Part shown: positions 21,888-32,075 of the stretch, piece by piece | Numbering within the stretch: the first letter of the stretch is position 1 | Layout of the letters: each line of letters starts with the position of its first letter | Assembly: GCF_004337985.1 (NCBI RefSeq) | Contig: NW_021940920.1 | Coordinates: forward strand, 1 to 64,000 | Length of the DNA stretch: 64,000 nt | Reading direction: 5' to 3' | From: Pyricularia pennisetigena | Lineage: Eukaryota > Ascomycota > Sordariomycetes > Magnaporthales > Pyriculariaceae | Notes under the pieces: generated by a model | What the model saw: only the letters and a program-made list of their open reading frames with translations | Database searches by the model: none | What the model was told of the DNA's origin: nothing | Program-made: the position numbers and the translations under genes

Positions 21888-22094
21888 TTGCAATTAACAA
21901 ACGCAACTAATCCAATAATGGATGACGAAGGTGAAAATGGGGAGGGAAATAATGCGCGATTGGCGATTAACCGGCGTTGTGGCAATTTTGGCAATATAGG
22001 ATATAATGCACGCACCTGTCAGGGAAATGCAGAAATGTTTGATGTACATATTTCCGACTGCATTGAGGTAAAATAAGCAATGCAGACGTTTCAA
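21888..22094 (+). pseudogene. Transposase C-terminal relic with degenerate zinc knuckle
   Basis: The frame contains RRCGNFGNIGYNARTCQ, recognisable as the CCHC knuckle (RCGxCGxxGHNxRTC) at the end of many fungal pogo-type transposases. The second Cys has become Phe and the His has become Tyr, so it cannot bind zinc normally. No DDE domain is present nearby. Confidence 0.5.
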
Positions 22095-23035
22095 TTGGAG
22101 TTAGGAATGGTGTGTCCTGGCCAGGGTATTGTACATCCACGTTATTTGTTACACTGGCATAACGAAACAGTAGGAATACTGGTCGCGTAGTAACTTCTTA
22201 AACCCGATCAAATTTACCTACCTTGTTCTTGTTGGTGATTTGGTTGCTTTCCTTTTCAATCAAACATACTCCCGCAAGAAATTTCTTCTCGGTCACTAAA
22301 CTGGAATTTGATTATTTGTTGGCAACAGGCAAGGATTATCCACTCACCTACCCGACTCGACTAGTCACACAGCACATCACATTGCTCCCAATATTGGTTC
22401 TAATTTCACTTCATCCCCAGCCCCATCCCACCGTGTTGAATAGCCGCACACCGAGCTCCGTGACCGGCAGCCTCCGCTGCGCCACCACAGCAGTAAAAAT
22501 ATGCCGGACTATGGATTCATGGGTCATATAAGGATGCACACGACTCTATCATCCTGCTCAAACACCCGCTCCGCCAGCCTTCCGAGTCAGTAACTATTGT
22601 TTCCTCATGCCTCCCAGTCCCACAAAACGCAAAATCTGGATTTGGGAATTCTGGGCATGCTTACTTTGAGGAAAGTTCATACCTTGTTGTACTCTTTCAC
22701 TTTTTTATTTTACTTTTTTTGCGGGACCGCGACTGCGCACGACGTCGTTCGTGGCCCGTTCGGAGTAGCCTAAATCGTTAGTATTGCGTTGAAGTTTACG
22801 GCTAACAAGCAAGGCACTGGTCATTAGCTAATGCTATTCACTGCCGGGATAAAATACATCCAGCAGTCACCGCGCCAGGGGACAGGTAACACCCCAGACG
22901 CTAAAAATAATTAAGTACTTTTTATTATTGGAACATTGAAATTATACCAGGTTATAGCCTATTCTAAAAATAAAAATGCGCAAGATTTATTATAGATCTC
23001 TTTCCTTGGCCAAGCTTTTGGAGGTTTAGATGTTT
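22095..23035. other. AT-rich spacer
   Basis: No gene recognised. The stretch from about 22880 to 23035 is very AT-rich and directly precedes the small secreted-protein gene. Confidence 0.3.
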
Positions 23036-23041
23036 TATAAA
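23036..23041 (+). promoter_or_regulatory. TATA box candidate for the secreted protein
   Basis: TATAAA lies 140 bp upstream of the ATG at 23181 and is followed by a pyrimidine-rich leader (CTTTCTTTTA), a layout common in strongly expressed fungal genes. Confidence 0.45.
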
Positions 23042-23180
23042 CATCAGCATGTATTGTACAAATTCTAGTAAACCTCTTCTTTAACCAGCATCGTTCTCAG
23101 TCGCTGGTCTTCAATCTTTCTTTTAGAACCTTCACACTCGCTTTACAAAACCTACTCACTCTTTATAACAATTCAATAAA

Positions 23181-23549
23181 ATGCGAACCCAAGCCTTCTT
23201 CGCCATGCTTTTTACCCCCGGCGCTATTGCCGGCGGTACCTTTATCCCAACAGATCCCAAGCTCGCTCATCGTGCACCTGAACCTTTTCCTTGGCCCCAG
23301 TTGCTAAACAACCCTCACATGACCACACCAGTTGTATGGTATCAAATTGGTCAAATTAAAATCTGGACCGACACCCGGGGCGTTGACTTCGTCAGGGATG
23401 GTACAAAATTCGATACGTTCGACCAGTGTATCAACCACTGTAAAACATTTAGCGTTGTACATAACTCTCCCGTCGATAAGCCAACCGATGCGAAATGCAA
23501 CTACTATTGCACCACCTATTGGGATCAAGTTAAAAAGTCCCGCTATTAG
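23181..23549 (+). CDS. Small secreted cysteine protein, effector candidate
   Basis: The intronless ORF encodes 122 aa. The N-terminus MRTQAFFAMLFTPGAIAG looks like a signal peptide with a hydrophobic core and small residues at the cut site (~residue 18). The mature part is rich in Trp, Tyr and Pro and has exactly four cysteines at residues 83, 87, 106 and 110, giving a CX3C-X18-CX3C pattern that would suit a disulfide-braced helical hairpin. It has a TATA box and an A-rich Kozak context (CAATAAAATGC). It lies isolated in AT-rich, repeat-flanked DNA, the usual setting of fungal effector genes. I do not recognise a named family, and secretion and role are inference. Confidence 0.65.
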   Translation: MRTQAFFAMLFTPGAIAGGTFIPTDPKLAHRAPEPFPWPQLLNNPHMTTPVVWYQIGQIKIWTDTRGVDFVRDGTKFDTFDQCINHCKTFSVVHNSPVDKPTDAKCNYYCTTYWDQVKKSRY

Positions 23550-25066
23550 GACTTGCTAACGAACCGACCCCAGAAGGCAGACGGTTGCAACCGAAGGATG
23601 GGCAAGATGTAGAATTGGAGGTGCTTTCACAAGTTGGGGCTCTTTGCCGACGCGAGTTATATCATACAGGAGGGGGTCCGCAGGCACAGAGCGAATAGCC
23701 CCAACTGGCAGGGTCGGCAAAACTAGGTTGAGGAACTTTGCAAGAGCAATAATGCCGACATAATCTACCGGTACCTAAGACGGAGAGATGATGTACCAAT
23801 GTGGTAGCGGAAAAGAGTCTGCTTAAGGAAGCCAAGAGGGGCATGTTATGGCCATTTGGTAGCAGTTAGTCCTGGTTATATTGATACGTTAACGGATGGT
23901 AGCTTCTAGCCAATCCATGAAATATACCACCCTAATTAGCAAATGCTTAGTTTTGTTTGACTGTGTGTTCCAAATGTGCAAAGGTGGTGCGGAAGGTGGC
24001 AGAAAATCGGGTGCCCAGTGGTTGTGGCTTTACGTGGCGCTTACGTACCAACATTTATTTGCGCTGTACTTCAGTCCACGTTGCAGTAACATAACGGTCT
24101 CCTGGGCTGAAAGAACCTCGACCCATAGTAAATATAAGTCCATCTACTTACCCAACCTGCTCGCAGCTGTTACCTATGCCCAACTCACAATTCTGGTCTA
24201 TAGTGTACTAAGTTTCCACCAGATATGTAGATCCGTATTAGACGGACCCCATATCTATCTGGGTACTTTGGGTAGATTCATCGTTTCACCCAACAGACAA
24301 GATGTGGTTGCAATAATCCCTTTTCCAAATGCATCCATCACAAAAGTATTGTAAGTTTCGCACCTAGGGCGGCTGTTGTAGAACCAATCTCGCATGTCTT
24401 CGTGACGGCTCCGTTCATCCCGGAATCATTCCATACCTACGTCCAAAAACATTGAAATCCGACGCGCGCGTTTGACTAGGACGCTGCCTCGCCCTCAAGC
24501 AAATCACCTCAATACCACGGTTCCGCGGTATAACTAGCACTTGCTAGATCTATATTGCCTATTAGATTCATCAGCCTATACATACTTCGTTGTGTAAATG
24601 CAGGAGCAAGTCACAGGCAAGCCGGTCCAGTTTTCTGACGAGCGCCTGGCAAACATCTGAATAACAGCATTTCGAATATCCCGATCAGTATCAACAGTGG
24701 AGCTCTATGCTTCAACAGCCGCACCGAGAAAATCTTGTGTTCCAGGCCTCTCCTGCAGATGGTTTAAATCTGACGACGGCTAGAGCTTTGAGATCGGCGA
24801 TGGCATAGTTGTCCCCAATAGCATACACTTTGACTTGTAGAGGAAGATTAGGAGCGCTTGCGTTTTGTTCACTCCCCGCAAGTTGCAAGCTAGGGTCATG
24901 AGCCTGTTTATAGTCGGGGAGGTAAAGATACTGTATCATTATAACTTACTGGATAAGAGGATAAGAGAGCACACCTTTATTGTTTTTGTTGAAGAGTTTG
25001 GTGGAGGTGAACCTTTTTGGTTACTAACATCCAGTATGGTGTAGTAATCCAAACACAGTAACAAAG
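23550..25066. other. Gene-poor spacer up to LTR-like copy 2
   Basis: A 152-codon frame (23896-24354, plus) has an ATG but no domain, and its codon use does not convince me. Nothing else can be supported. Confidence 0.3.
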
Positions 25067-25279
25067 TGTCACGAAAGCGATCCCAAAGAGACAAGGCTGC
25101 AATATAGGGGCGATTCTATTCGAAGATCTAAAGCTAAGTGTAAAGGAAGAAGAAAGGCACGCAGTGCCAATCGCGTACACGCGCCTAAGCGAGCAAATAA
25201 CAAACTCACCCTGGCGCCTTGTCACGTGAGGTGGAGCTAGTCACGGTTGGCAGTCGCCCAGGCACGCCACTCCGTAACA
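25067..25279. repeat. Solo LTR-like repeat, copy 2 (213 bp)
   Basis: Direct-orientation copy of 21307-21519, differing at two positions, with the same TGTCACG and CGTAACA ends. The flanks (CAAAG before, AATAA after) are not a target-site duplication, and no polypurine tract precedes it. Together with copy 1 it brackets a 3.5-kb segment containing the secreted-protein gene. Confidence 0.75.
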
Positions 25280-27283
25280 AATAAAATAATAATAAAATGT
25301 AAATATTAAAAAAATTAATAAAAATCCTATACCGCTTACGAAACGACCCATCCCCCATGCAAGTTCCGTCAATTTAAAAATCAAAAATGTCAATTAAATC
25401 GCTGTAAATAATTTTATTAATTCTCATACCCAACATGGAAACCGTTTATATTTGCGATTTTTATTGTCACATGCGCCCGACGATTTAACGCATACGTCAA
25501 TGGAACAAAAGATCCTGCAGTACCTGCGCTTAGCAGACACTTCGTCGGTCCCAATTATAAGGCAATCAACTCTGAACGTGACATTTATTTATTTATTTAT
25601 AACGGAGTGTCAATCGCTTAATTGGCGAATTTACCACCGCTTACGACGAAAATCGACAAGTTGTCCTCAGCCCTGATCCAGAGGGATCTTTGTGTTGGAC
25701 CCACAGGTACAGACAAAGCCACGATTGAGCCACGGTTCAATTGTGGATTGCTCGCGGTTCAGGGATGAGCCTTGAGACTAGCCTAGGTGACTTGTTTATT
25801 CGGATCCACCATTTGCTGAAGTCAGTCCCAAAAATTACCCTTATCGGGTACACCCGGTGTGTCGAAAAAAGCTTACAATCATCTGATAATGGTTTTTTCT
25901 GCTATTAAGCGTATCTGGTTTCCGGCACCAAACGATAGGAGGGCTGTAACGTTAATTATCACACAAGAAAAGAAGGCAACCATTAATAATTCCTCGTGTA
26001 AAATCTTTTTGCTCATGGTTTTCGCAAACCATAGGAACATCGCGTTCGTTCTTTGAAGTGAAAGTGTGGGTTTCTCACCCAGCACAGCCGTACAGGCGAT
26101 TGTTATCTACCTACTTGTGGTATCGAAATTTAAGTTTCATTTTCTGTGCTACTTTGATCTTATGGTTCTTTCCCGGCTGGCACCTTCCAATGTGCTCTCT
26201 CGCCTTTTTGGCGCTAACTAGGCAAGATTTTGAGCTCAAATATTACAGTTAACCTCATTTGGTTGCCGCACGCTAGAAGACCGGGTCTTCGGTGAGCCAG
26301 CAAACCAAGCCCGCCCTATGGCAGGGATTTACTCGCCCATCATGCTAATTAACTGCACTGTCCCCACATCGTTCTACATACAATTCTCCAGCGTTAAAAC
26401 GAATTGCTACGTGGACACGGAAACATACGTTATGGTAAAGTTATCCGCGCATGGCAAATGCGAGGATCCTGGGTTCGAGAAACCTGTAGAAAGCGCTTGT
26501 TTCGAGGGATCATAAAACGGTCCGTCTGAAGCACACATCCCCGATGCAGTCACTTCGAACCCACGACGTAAAAACAACGCCTGGGCAGAACAGTTCTTAG
26601 TGCCCTGCTGGCCTTGGCTTCGCAGCGGATGACAGCAAGACTGCTGAGCCATAATTTGGCCTTAGATGATATCGTTTGGGGCTGACGAACAGTCCCCCAG
26701 TAGATGTACGAAGTGTGCTGTTAACCAGTATTGAAGGTGCGACAAGCGCCTTTGCACATCAACACGGTAACGATGTGATGTTTCGCCCCGCGACGAAAGA
26801 AGAGAAGAAACAAGATCATTATTATTTATAGATGTTACAGTTACCAATTCTTATAAATGATTGAATTGGAGCTTAAAACCGGTATTATTTAAAATAACTA
26901 AAAAGGGGGATGATTGGTAGCAAATCGCATTGGCGGCACCTTCCTTCGGGGAGGAGGCCGCCCAGGCGCGGTGAGGGGACAGCAATGTGATAGTAAATCG
27001 TACGCTTGCATAATTTACGAAGTGTCTTGTCAAGTGTGAACCAACTGTGGCGCTCTGCTTGGCGGGCACATCTCCGCCCTCGGGCTGACTGTGCCAGCCT
27101 GACCAAAAGCTGCCTCGTTTAGGCGACTAGGCCGGCCAGCGGCTGCGTTATTTCCAGCAAGAAACAAAAATAACTGGACAGCTCTTCGACCACCCTCCCC
27201 GTTATGCAGGCCTTTTCTGGCGAAGGATAATCTGTCGCTTTCCTTGGACAGCAACATATGGTAAATACCGCCCACGTATCGCA
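25280..27283. other. AT-rich to mixed spacer upstream of the intact NLR
   Basis: From 25280 to 25430 the DNA is extremely AT-rich. Around 26430-26650 there are GGTTCGA-type motifs on both strands that recall pol III B boxes, but I cannot fold a tRNA. No gene is supported. The last few hundred bases should contain the promoter of the gene at 27284. Confidence 0.3.
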
Positions 27284-29916
27284 ATGCCGCCCAAGAAGCT
27301 ACAGTCGACAGACTACCACGTCGCCTGGATCGCCCCCGTATCCGACCTCGAATTGCTGCCGTCGCGCCTGATGCTCGACGAGGAGCACGACGCGCCCGAC
27401 TACGATACCGCCTACGACGACAACGTTTATACATGCGGAGCCCTTGCCGGTCACAATGTCGTCATCGCAACTTGCGCGCCGGGTATGACCGGCAACGTCA
27501 ACGCCGGTCGCGTGACGGGTTCAATGTTTAAGACGTTTTCTTCAATTCGCATGGCCGTTCTTGTCGGTATCGGTGGCGGGGTACCCCGCGCCGAGCCCTC
27601 GGACGACCCGACCGAAGACGTGCATCTTGGGGACGTGGTGGTCGGCTGGCCCGGCGATGGAGGGCCGGCGTGTATTTATTACGATTCGGGGAGGTGGCAC
27701 ACGGATGGAGAATTTGAGGTGCTTGGGACGATCAACCGGCCCGATCAAGTGCTTTTGAACGCGCTAGGCAAACTCGTATCGGACCACGAAATGGATATGA
27801 GCACTTTCGACGTGCATCGAAAGCGGTTGCTCCAATCGAAACACAACCGAAAGTTCACTTTTCCCGGCCTTCAGCGAGATCAGCTTTTTAACGCTTCATA
27901 CCAACATGCTGGTATTCCAAAAAACAAATGCGCAAGTTGCGATAGTAGCCAGCTCGTTCAGCGACCTGAAAGAACGGAAGAAGAAGCGACCGGCTTTATT
28001 TTCCACCGGGGCAGGATTGCTACGGGAAACGCGGTGGTGAAGGACGGCGAGCGGCGAGATCAGATCCGAGAGCTGTGCAATGGTGCTCTTTGCATCGAGA
28101 TGGAGGCGGCGGGGGTGGATGCCGGGCGGTCATGTCTGGTCATCCGCGGCATTTCGGATTATGCCGATTCGCATAAGGATGACATTTGGCGATCGTACGC
28201 GGCGGGGAATGCTGCGGTGTTTGCTCGGGAATTGCTCAGCAAAATCCCGCCGAGTAGCGTTCGAAATTTGGCCATCGAAGGTTAGTTTTTGCTTAGCAAA
28301 TGTACTTTATTCTGAATTTGGTCCCAGTTTGTTTGGAACTAATGAAAACAAACCCTGCAGTGCATTTTTATGTCCCGTTCAGCAGGAACGAACACTTTGT
28401 AGGCCGAGAAGAAATCCTGGGCCGGCTCCTAAAACGGCTGCCCCCTATAGCACACCCAGACGCCTGCCAACGCACAGTCATCCATGGCCTCGGTGGTATC
28501 GGAAAAACGCAGGTCGCCATTGAGGCCGCCTACCGTGTGCGCGATGCATACCCCGAATGCTCCATTTTTTGGGTTCCGGCTGTGGACATGACGATGTTCG
28601 AAAACGCTTACCGAGAAATTGGCCAATCTTTGGAGATCCAAGGAATAGAGGACGACGACGCCAACGTTAAAACGCTCGTAAACGCTGCACTTAGTCGAAA
28701 TGACGCGAAACCGTGGCTTCTTATTATCGATAACGTCGATGATTTACAGCTCCTAACGGACGGGCGATTAACATCCCATCTGCCCTTTAGCGGCAAAGGT
28801 TCCATCCTGTTCACGACCCGAAACCGTCAAATAACGGCGCACCTTCAAGCTCGAGAGGGTGTGTTCGACCTGATTCAGCTAAATGATGACGAATCACGTC
28901 AGTTATTACATCAAGGCCTTCAGACGAGCCAAATAGGCGACGAAAAATCGACAAACAAACTCCTGGAATACCTTGTCTGTTTGCCGTTGGCGATTAAACA
29001 AGCTTCGGCCTATATGCAGTTAAATATGTATATGACAATTGCTAAATATTTGGAAATTTGTAAAGCTAGCAATCAAAATATGATCGCCATGCTTAGCAGA
29101 GATTTCGGGGAACAGGACCGGTACGAAAAAACGGCCAACGCGATAGCTACAACGTGGCTTATATCTTTCGAACAGATTGCGCGTGACGCACCATTGGCAG
29201 CATCCTACCTTCGGAACATCGCGTATTTTGCGGAAAAGGATATTCCGATATCGTTGCTGCCTGATGGGCGAGAAGATTGGGACAAAGTCGAAGCTGTGAG
29301 CGTTTTGAAAGGGTATGCGTTTATACTGGATCGTGGAACAGTAGATCGATTCGACATTCATCGGCTTGTGCATGTTGCGATGCGGAACTGGATCCAAACG
29401 CAGGGCGATCAAGGTAAGCAAGTGACAGAGGTAGTGTGCCAAGTTTCGGAGAAATTTCCATGGCCAACGCATGAAAACCGAGACGTATGGACTTCTTATC
29501 TACCGCATGCGCAAACGGTGTTGGAATTCCGGGGTTATTGTATGGAGAAGGAAATGTTGGGGCTGCTGCAACATAATGTTGCAGAGGTATATAATTTTCT
29601 TGGGCAGTACGAGGAGGCAGAGCAGATGCACCGGAAGACATTGGCGCTTTATGAAAAGGTGCTGGGCCCAGAAAACCCGTCGACACTCAACAGCATGAAC
29701 AACCTGGCATCGGTGCTTTACAGGCAAGGGAAATACGAGGAGGCAGAGCAGATGCACCGGAAGACATTGGCGCTAAGGGAAAAGGTGCTGGGCCCAGAAA
29801 ACCCGTCGACACTTAATAGTATGAACAACCTGGCATTGGTGCTTGACAGTCAGGGGAAATACGAGGAGGCAGAGCATCTGTATCAGCGGTTAAATCTTCT
29901 TGGGGGAGATAATTAA
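27284..29916 (+). CDS. Complete PNP/NB-ARC/TPR STAND (NLR-like) protein
   Basis: Exon 1 27284-28280 and exon 2 28361-29916 are joined across an 80-bp intron (GTTAGT, ACTAAT branch, CTGCAG); phases agree and give 850 aa. Residues 1-~325 form a PNP/UDP-phosphorylase-like domain (VLVGIGGGVPR, HLGDVVVG, IEMEAAG, GISDYADSHKDD). The linker FYVPFSRNEHFVGRE leads to an NB-ARC: P-loop GLGGIGKTQ (~375), Walker B WLLIIDNVDD (~451), GSILFTTRN (~479), CLPLAIKQAS (~540). After a helical region only two full TPRs (29602-29853) and a partial third (EEAEHLYQRLNLLGGDN) remain, against eight in its near-identical inverted paralogue. It is the only copy here with all three modules. Fungal PNP-NLRs are proposed nonself sensors in which TPRs bind a ligand, the NB-ARC oligomerises and the PNP acts as effector; this is family inference. 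Confidence 0.88.
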
Positions 29917-30147
29917 CACTATACAGTCCTGTAACAATTTGTACAGTGACCTCCCACAGAGGCAAAAGCTCTCCAAACTTCTCTGCATCCGTAGATCATC
30001 TTCCCGGATCCATCAACTTGGCCGACATCGCTATTTCAAGTATTGCTTTCGTTTTTATCAATTGTGTAGCAGACTATTTGTCATCACGTACGTAAGCACA
30101 ATATAAATGTGTATACTGGACACTGCTTTACAGAGTGGCGGCCCCAT
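29917..30147. other. 3' flank of the intact NLR
   Basis: No gene; presumably the 3' UTR and terminator of the preceding gene. Confidence 0.3.
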
Positions 30148-30272
30148 GCCTCACCTCGAAACTTTGCGATCGTCCTTAATCCTCGACGAGGGGTCTAATG
30201 CCCCAAACCTCCTATTCCACCTGCCACGACGACGTACACATCTGCGGAACCCTTGCCGCTGTGTGCCAGGAA
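30148..30272 (+). pseudogene. Decayed start of a PNP domain
   Basis: In one frame LRSSLILDEGSNAPN corresponds to the LPSRLMLDEEHDAPD segment of the gene at 27284. After a frameshift the next frame gives HDDVHICGTLAAV, corresponding to YDDNVYTCGALAG. The order and spacing match, so this is a fifth, strongly mutated copy of the PNP N-terminus. Nothing of the catalytic core follows. Confidence 0.55.
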
Positions 30273-31299
30273 TTACCACTGTTCTCTTTTATCAAGCTCA
30301 TCTCGCATTTTTATTAACCCCAATATATTCTTTCAAGAAATACACGCGATATTATATTTCAGCTTGTCCTCGTTTCTTGATGACTGCCTCTCTCCTCAAA
30401 GGCAAACATTCTCTGCGAAATTACATATTAGATGCTGCTACCGCATGAGCGAAGCCAAGGGGTAAGAACAGAAAACCAGCATGAGAGTCACCAGCTGCCA
30501 GTTCTGCGTTTTGGCCAAAGAACGATTTTCTTTTCATAACTGCCAAGCCAAAGCCCACTTCTCCATCCAGACTATGAGGGACCTGCAACGTATACACGGT
30601 TGTGAAGTTGGATCCTGTCAATTATTTTCGGGAGGTTAACTAAGGAAGAAGGGTGCGTTCCGTGTGCGGACCTCGCCTATGTAGGTGCGCCTGAGATCCA
30701 GGGGTCCAAAGCTATCTTGTCCAAGCCAGGATTTACCGAATAAAACCGACTACCAACGCCCAGAGGCTGAAACCTCTAACACAGCCCACCGAAAATCAGT
30801 CTACGAAGACCCGCTGTTCGTTGTTTTCCGTGATTGAATTTCATCTATATTTTGTTTGGACACGGAAGTTTTTTTTAGCTTTAGACTTAATGGGTAACGG
30901 CAGACCCGAGATATGTTTGGCTGCAGACTTTTGCACTTCACCCCCAAGATGGCTTTTATATGAAAAAAGACAATGAACACTAAACTTCAATAGTATCTAC
31001 CTTTCTACGGGAAAACGACCGAGTTGGGGAGAAAAGAAAACAACAAACAACGCGATCCATACGTTGTGCCTCAGCCATCTGTGAAATCAACTATTCCTCG
31101 GATTTGTATCCCCGCTAGAGAGACAGGGCGATGTTACAGGGCAGGACGCGGAGGATGACTACATGGACTTTCCTGCGATAGCGCCTGCTTCCAGGCTACA
31201 GGCTGGTCTGCCAGGTCATCGCCCAGCTATCTGCCGCTCTCACAAAACCGGGTTAAAGCCCATTGGCGCAGTTTAGACGTAAGCAGGGGTGATGGGTGG
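30273..31299. other. Spacer at the accessory/core boundary
   Basis: No supported feature. Gene content changes from NLR and transposon relics to housekeeping genes across this stretch. Confidence 0.3.
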
Positions 31300-31373
31300 C
31301 CTGAGCATAGGGTGAGCAACCTGAGCATAGGGTGAGCAACCTGAGCATAGGGTGAGCAGCCTGAACAGAGGGG
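31300..31373. repeat. 20-bp tandem repeat, three copies plus a partial
   Basis: The unit CCTGAGCATAGGGTGAGCAA occurs at 31300, 31320 and 31340 (the last with one change), followed by a degenerate CCTGAACAG. Confidence 0.9.
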
Positions 31374-31629
31374 CCTGACGACTGGGACTGCTATGGGCCA
31401 CAATTACTAGGTAACAGTTACGTAACCCTCGCTGAGCTACGCTCTCAGCCAACATCGCAAATTCAGTGATGCCCAGCCCTTGGTCTAATTGGCTGTGTTG
31501 CCGCTGCCAAGAAACTACTTGGTGCTGTTAGCAGCGAGCAGTGCAACCCTGAATCTCAAAGGTGGTGTGGGGCTTAAAAACGTGATTGAGACGGTAGAGG
31601 AGTGGCTTGGCTGGGAGCATGGGGAGCAA

Positions 31630-31771
31630 CGACGACCGTTTCTGGACGCAGAACAATCCGTTCTCAGACACCTGGGATCCCAAATCCAGCGATTTTGCTC
31701 TCGTACCAAGATAGTGAGGGCCGAACTAGTACTCAGGTGGGTGACCACTGGGGAATCCTCGGTGTTGTATG
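31630..31771 (+). rRNA. 5S rRNA-like gene, probably a variant or pseudogene
   Basis: The 3' half is clearly 5S-like: TAGTACTCAGGTGGGTGACC then GGAATCCTCGGTGTTGTATG, followed by a TTTTT pol III terminator. The central GCTCTCGTACCAAG also fits the conserved GCTCAGCCGTAC region. Toward the 5' end (about 31630-31690) the match is poor, and the total length to a plausible ACGACC start is about 140 rather than about 119 nt, implying insertions. Dispersed 5S genes and 5S pseudogenes are normal in filamentous ascomycetes. Confidence 0.55.
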
Positions 31772-32075
31772 TTTTTGCTCTTTGACGTTATTTTTGTTCA
31801 TTCACCTATTCAGGGGCTGGCTGGCACTTCTAGATTATGTACATGCGCTTGCTCTAATATGCAACTGGCCTGTTTGGCCCTGTGATTTTATCTACTTGGT
31901 TCGTTTGTACAAGTTCAGTAGTTCATAGAATATTCAGGTTGTTGCAAGCTATATTTACCGAAGTCACTGGCATTAGTCCGAGACGGGAGCTTTCGTCTTT
32001 TGGCTGTGTTCTTTAGTGCAGTACAGGTCAAGCTCTTCGTCTGCATGCATACTGACACCTTTCTCTTGGTCTGTT
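31772..32075. other. Spacer; 3' flank of the F-box-like gene
   Basis: No gene recognised. Contains the likely 3' UTR of the minus-strand gene ending at 32076. Confidence 0.3.

Noticed and set aside
23896..24354. 152-codon plus-strand ORF near the effector candidate
   Set aside because: No signal peptide, domain or convincing codon use; a chance frame is more likely.
21307..25279. A complete LTR retrotransposon bounded by the two 213-bp repeats
   Set aside because: No target-site duplication, no polypurine tract before the second repeat, and no gag/pol sequence between them. A TGGGGTTC stretch after the first copy resembles a primer-binding site but is not enough.
26430..26652. tRNA or SINE, from GGTTCGA-type B-box motifs on both strands
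   Set aside because: I could not form acceptor or T stems around either motif, and no A-tail or target duplication was seen. Left as a weak hint only.
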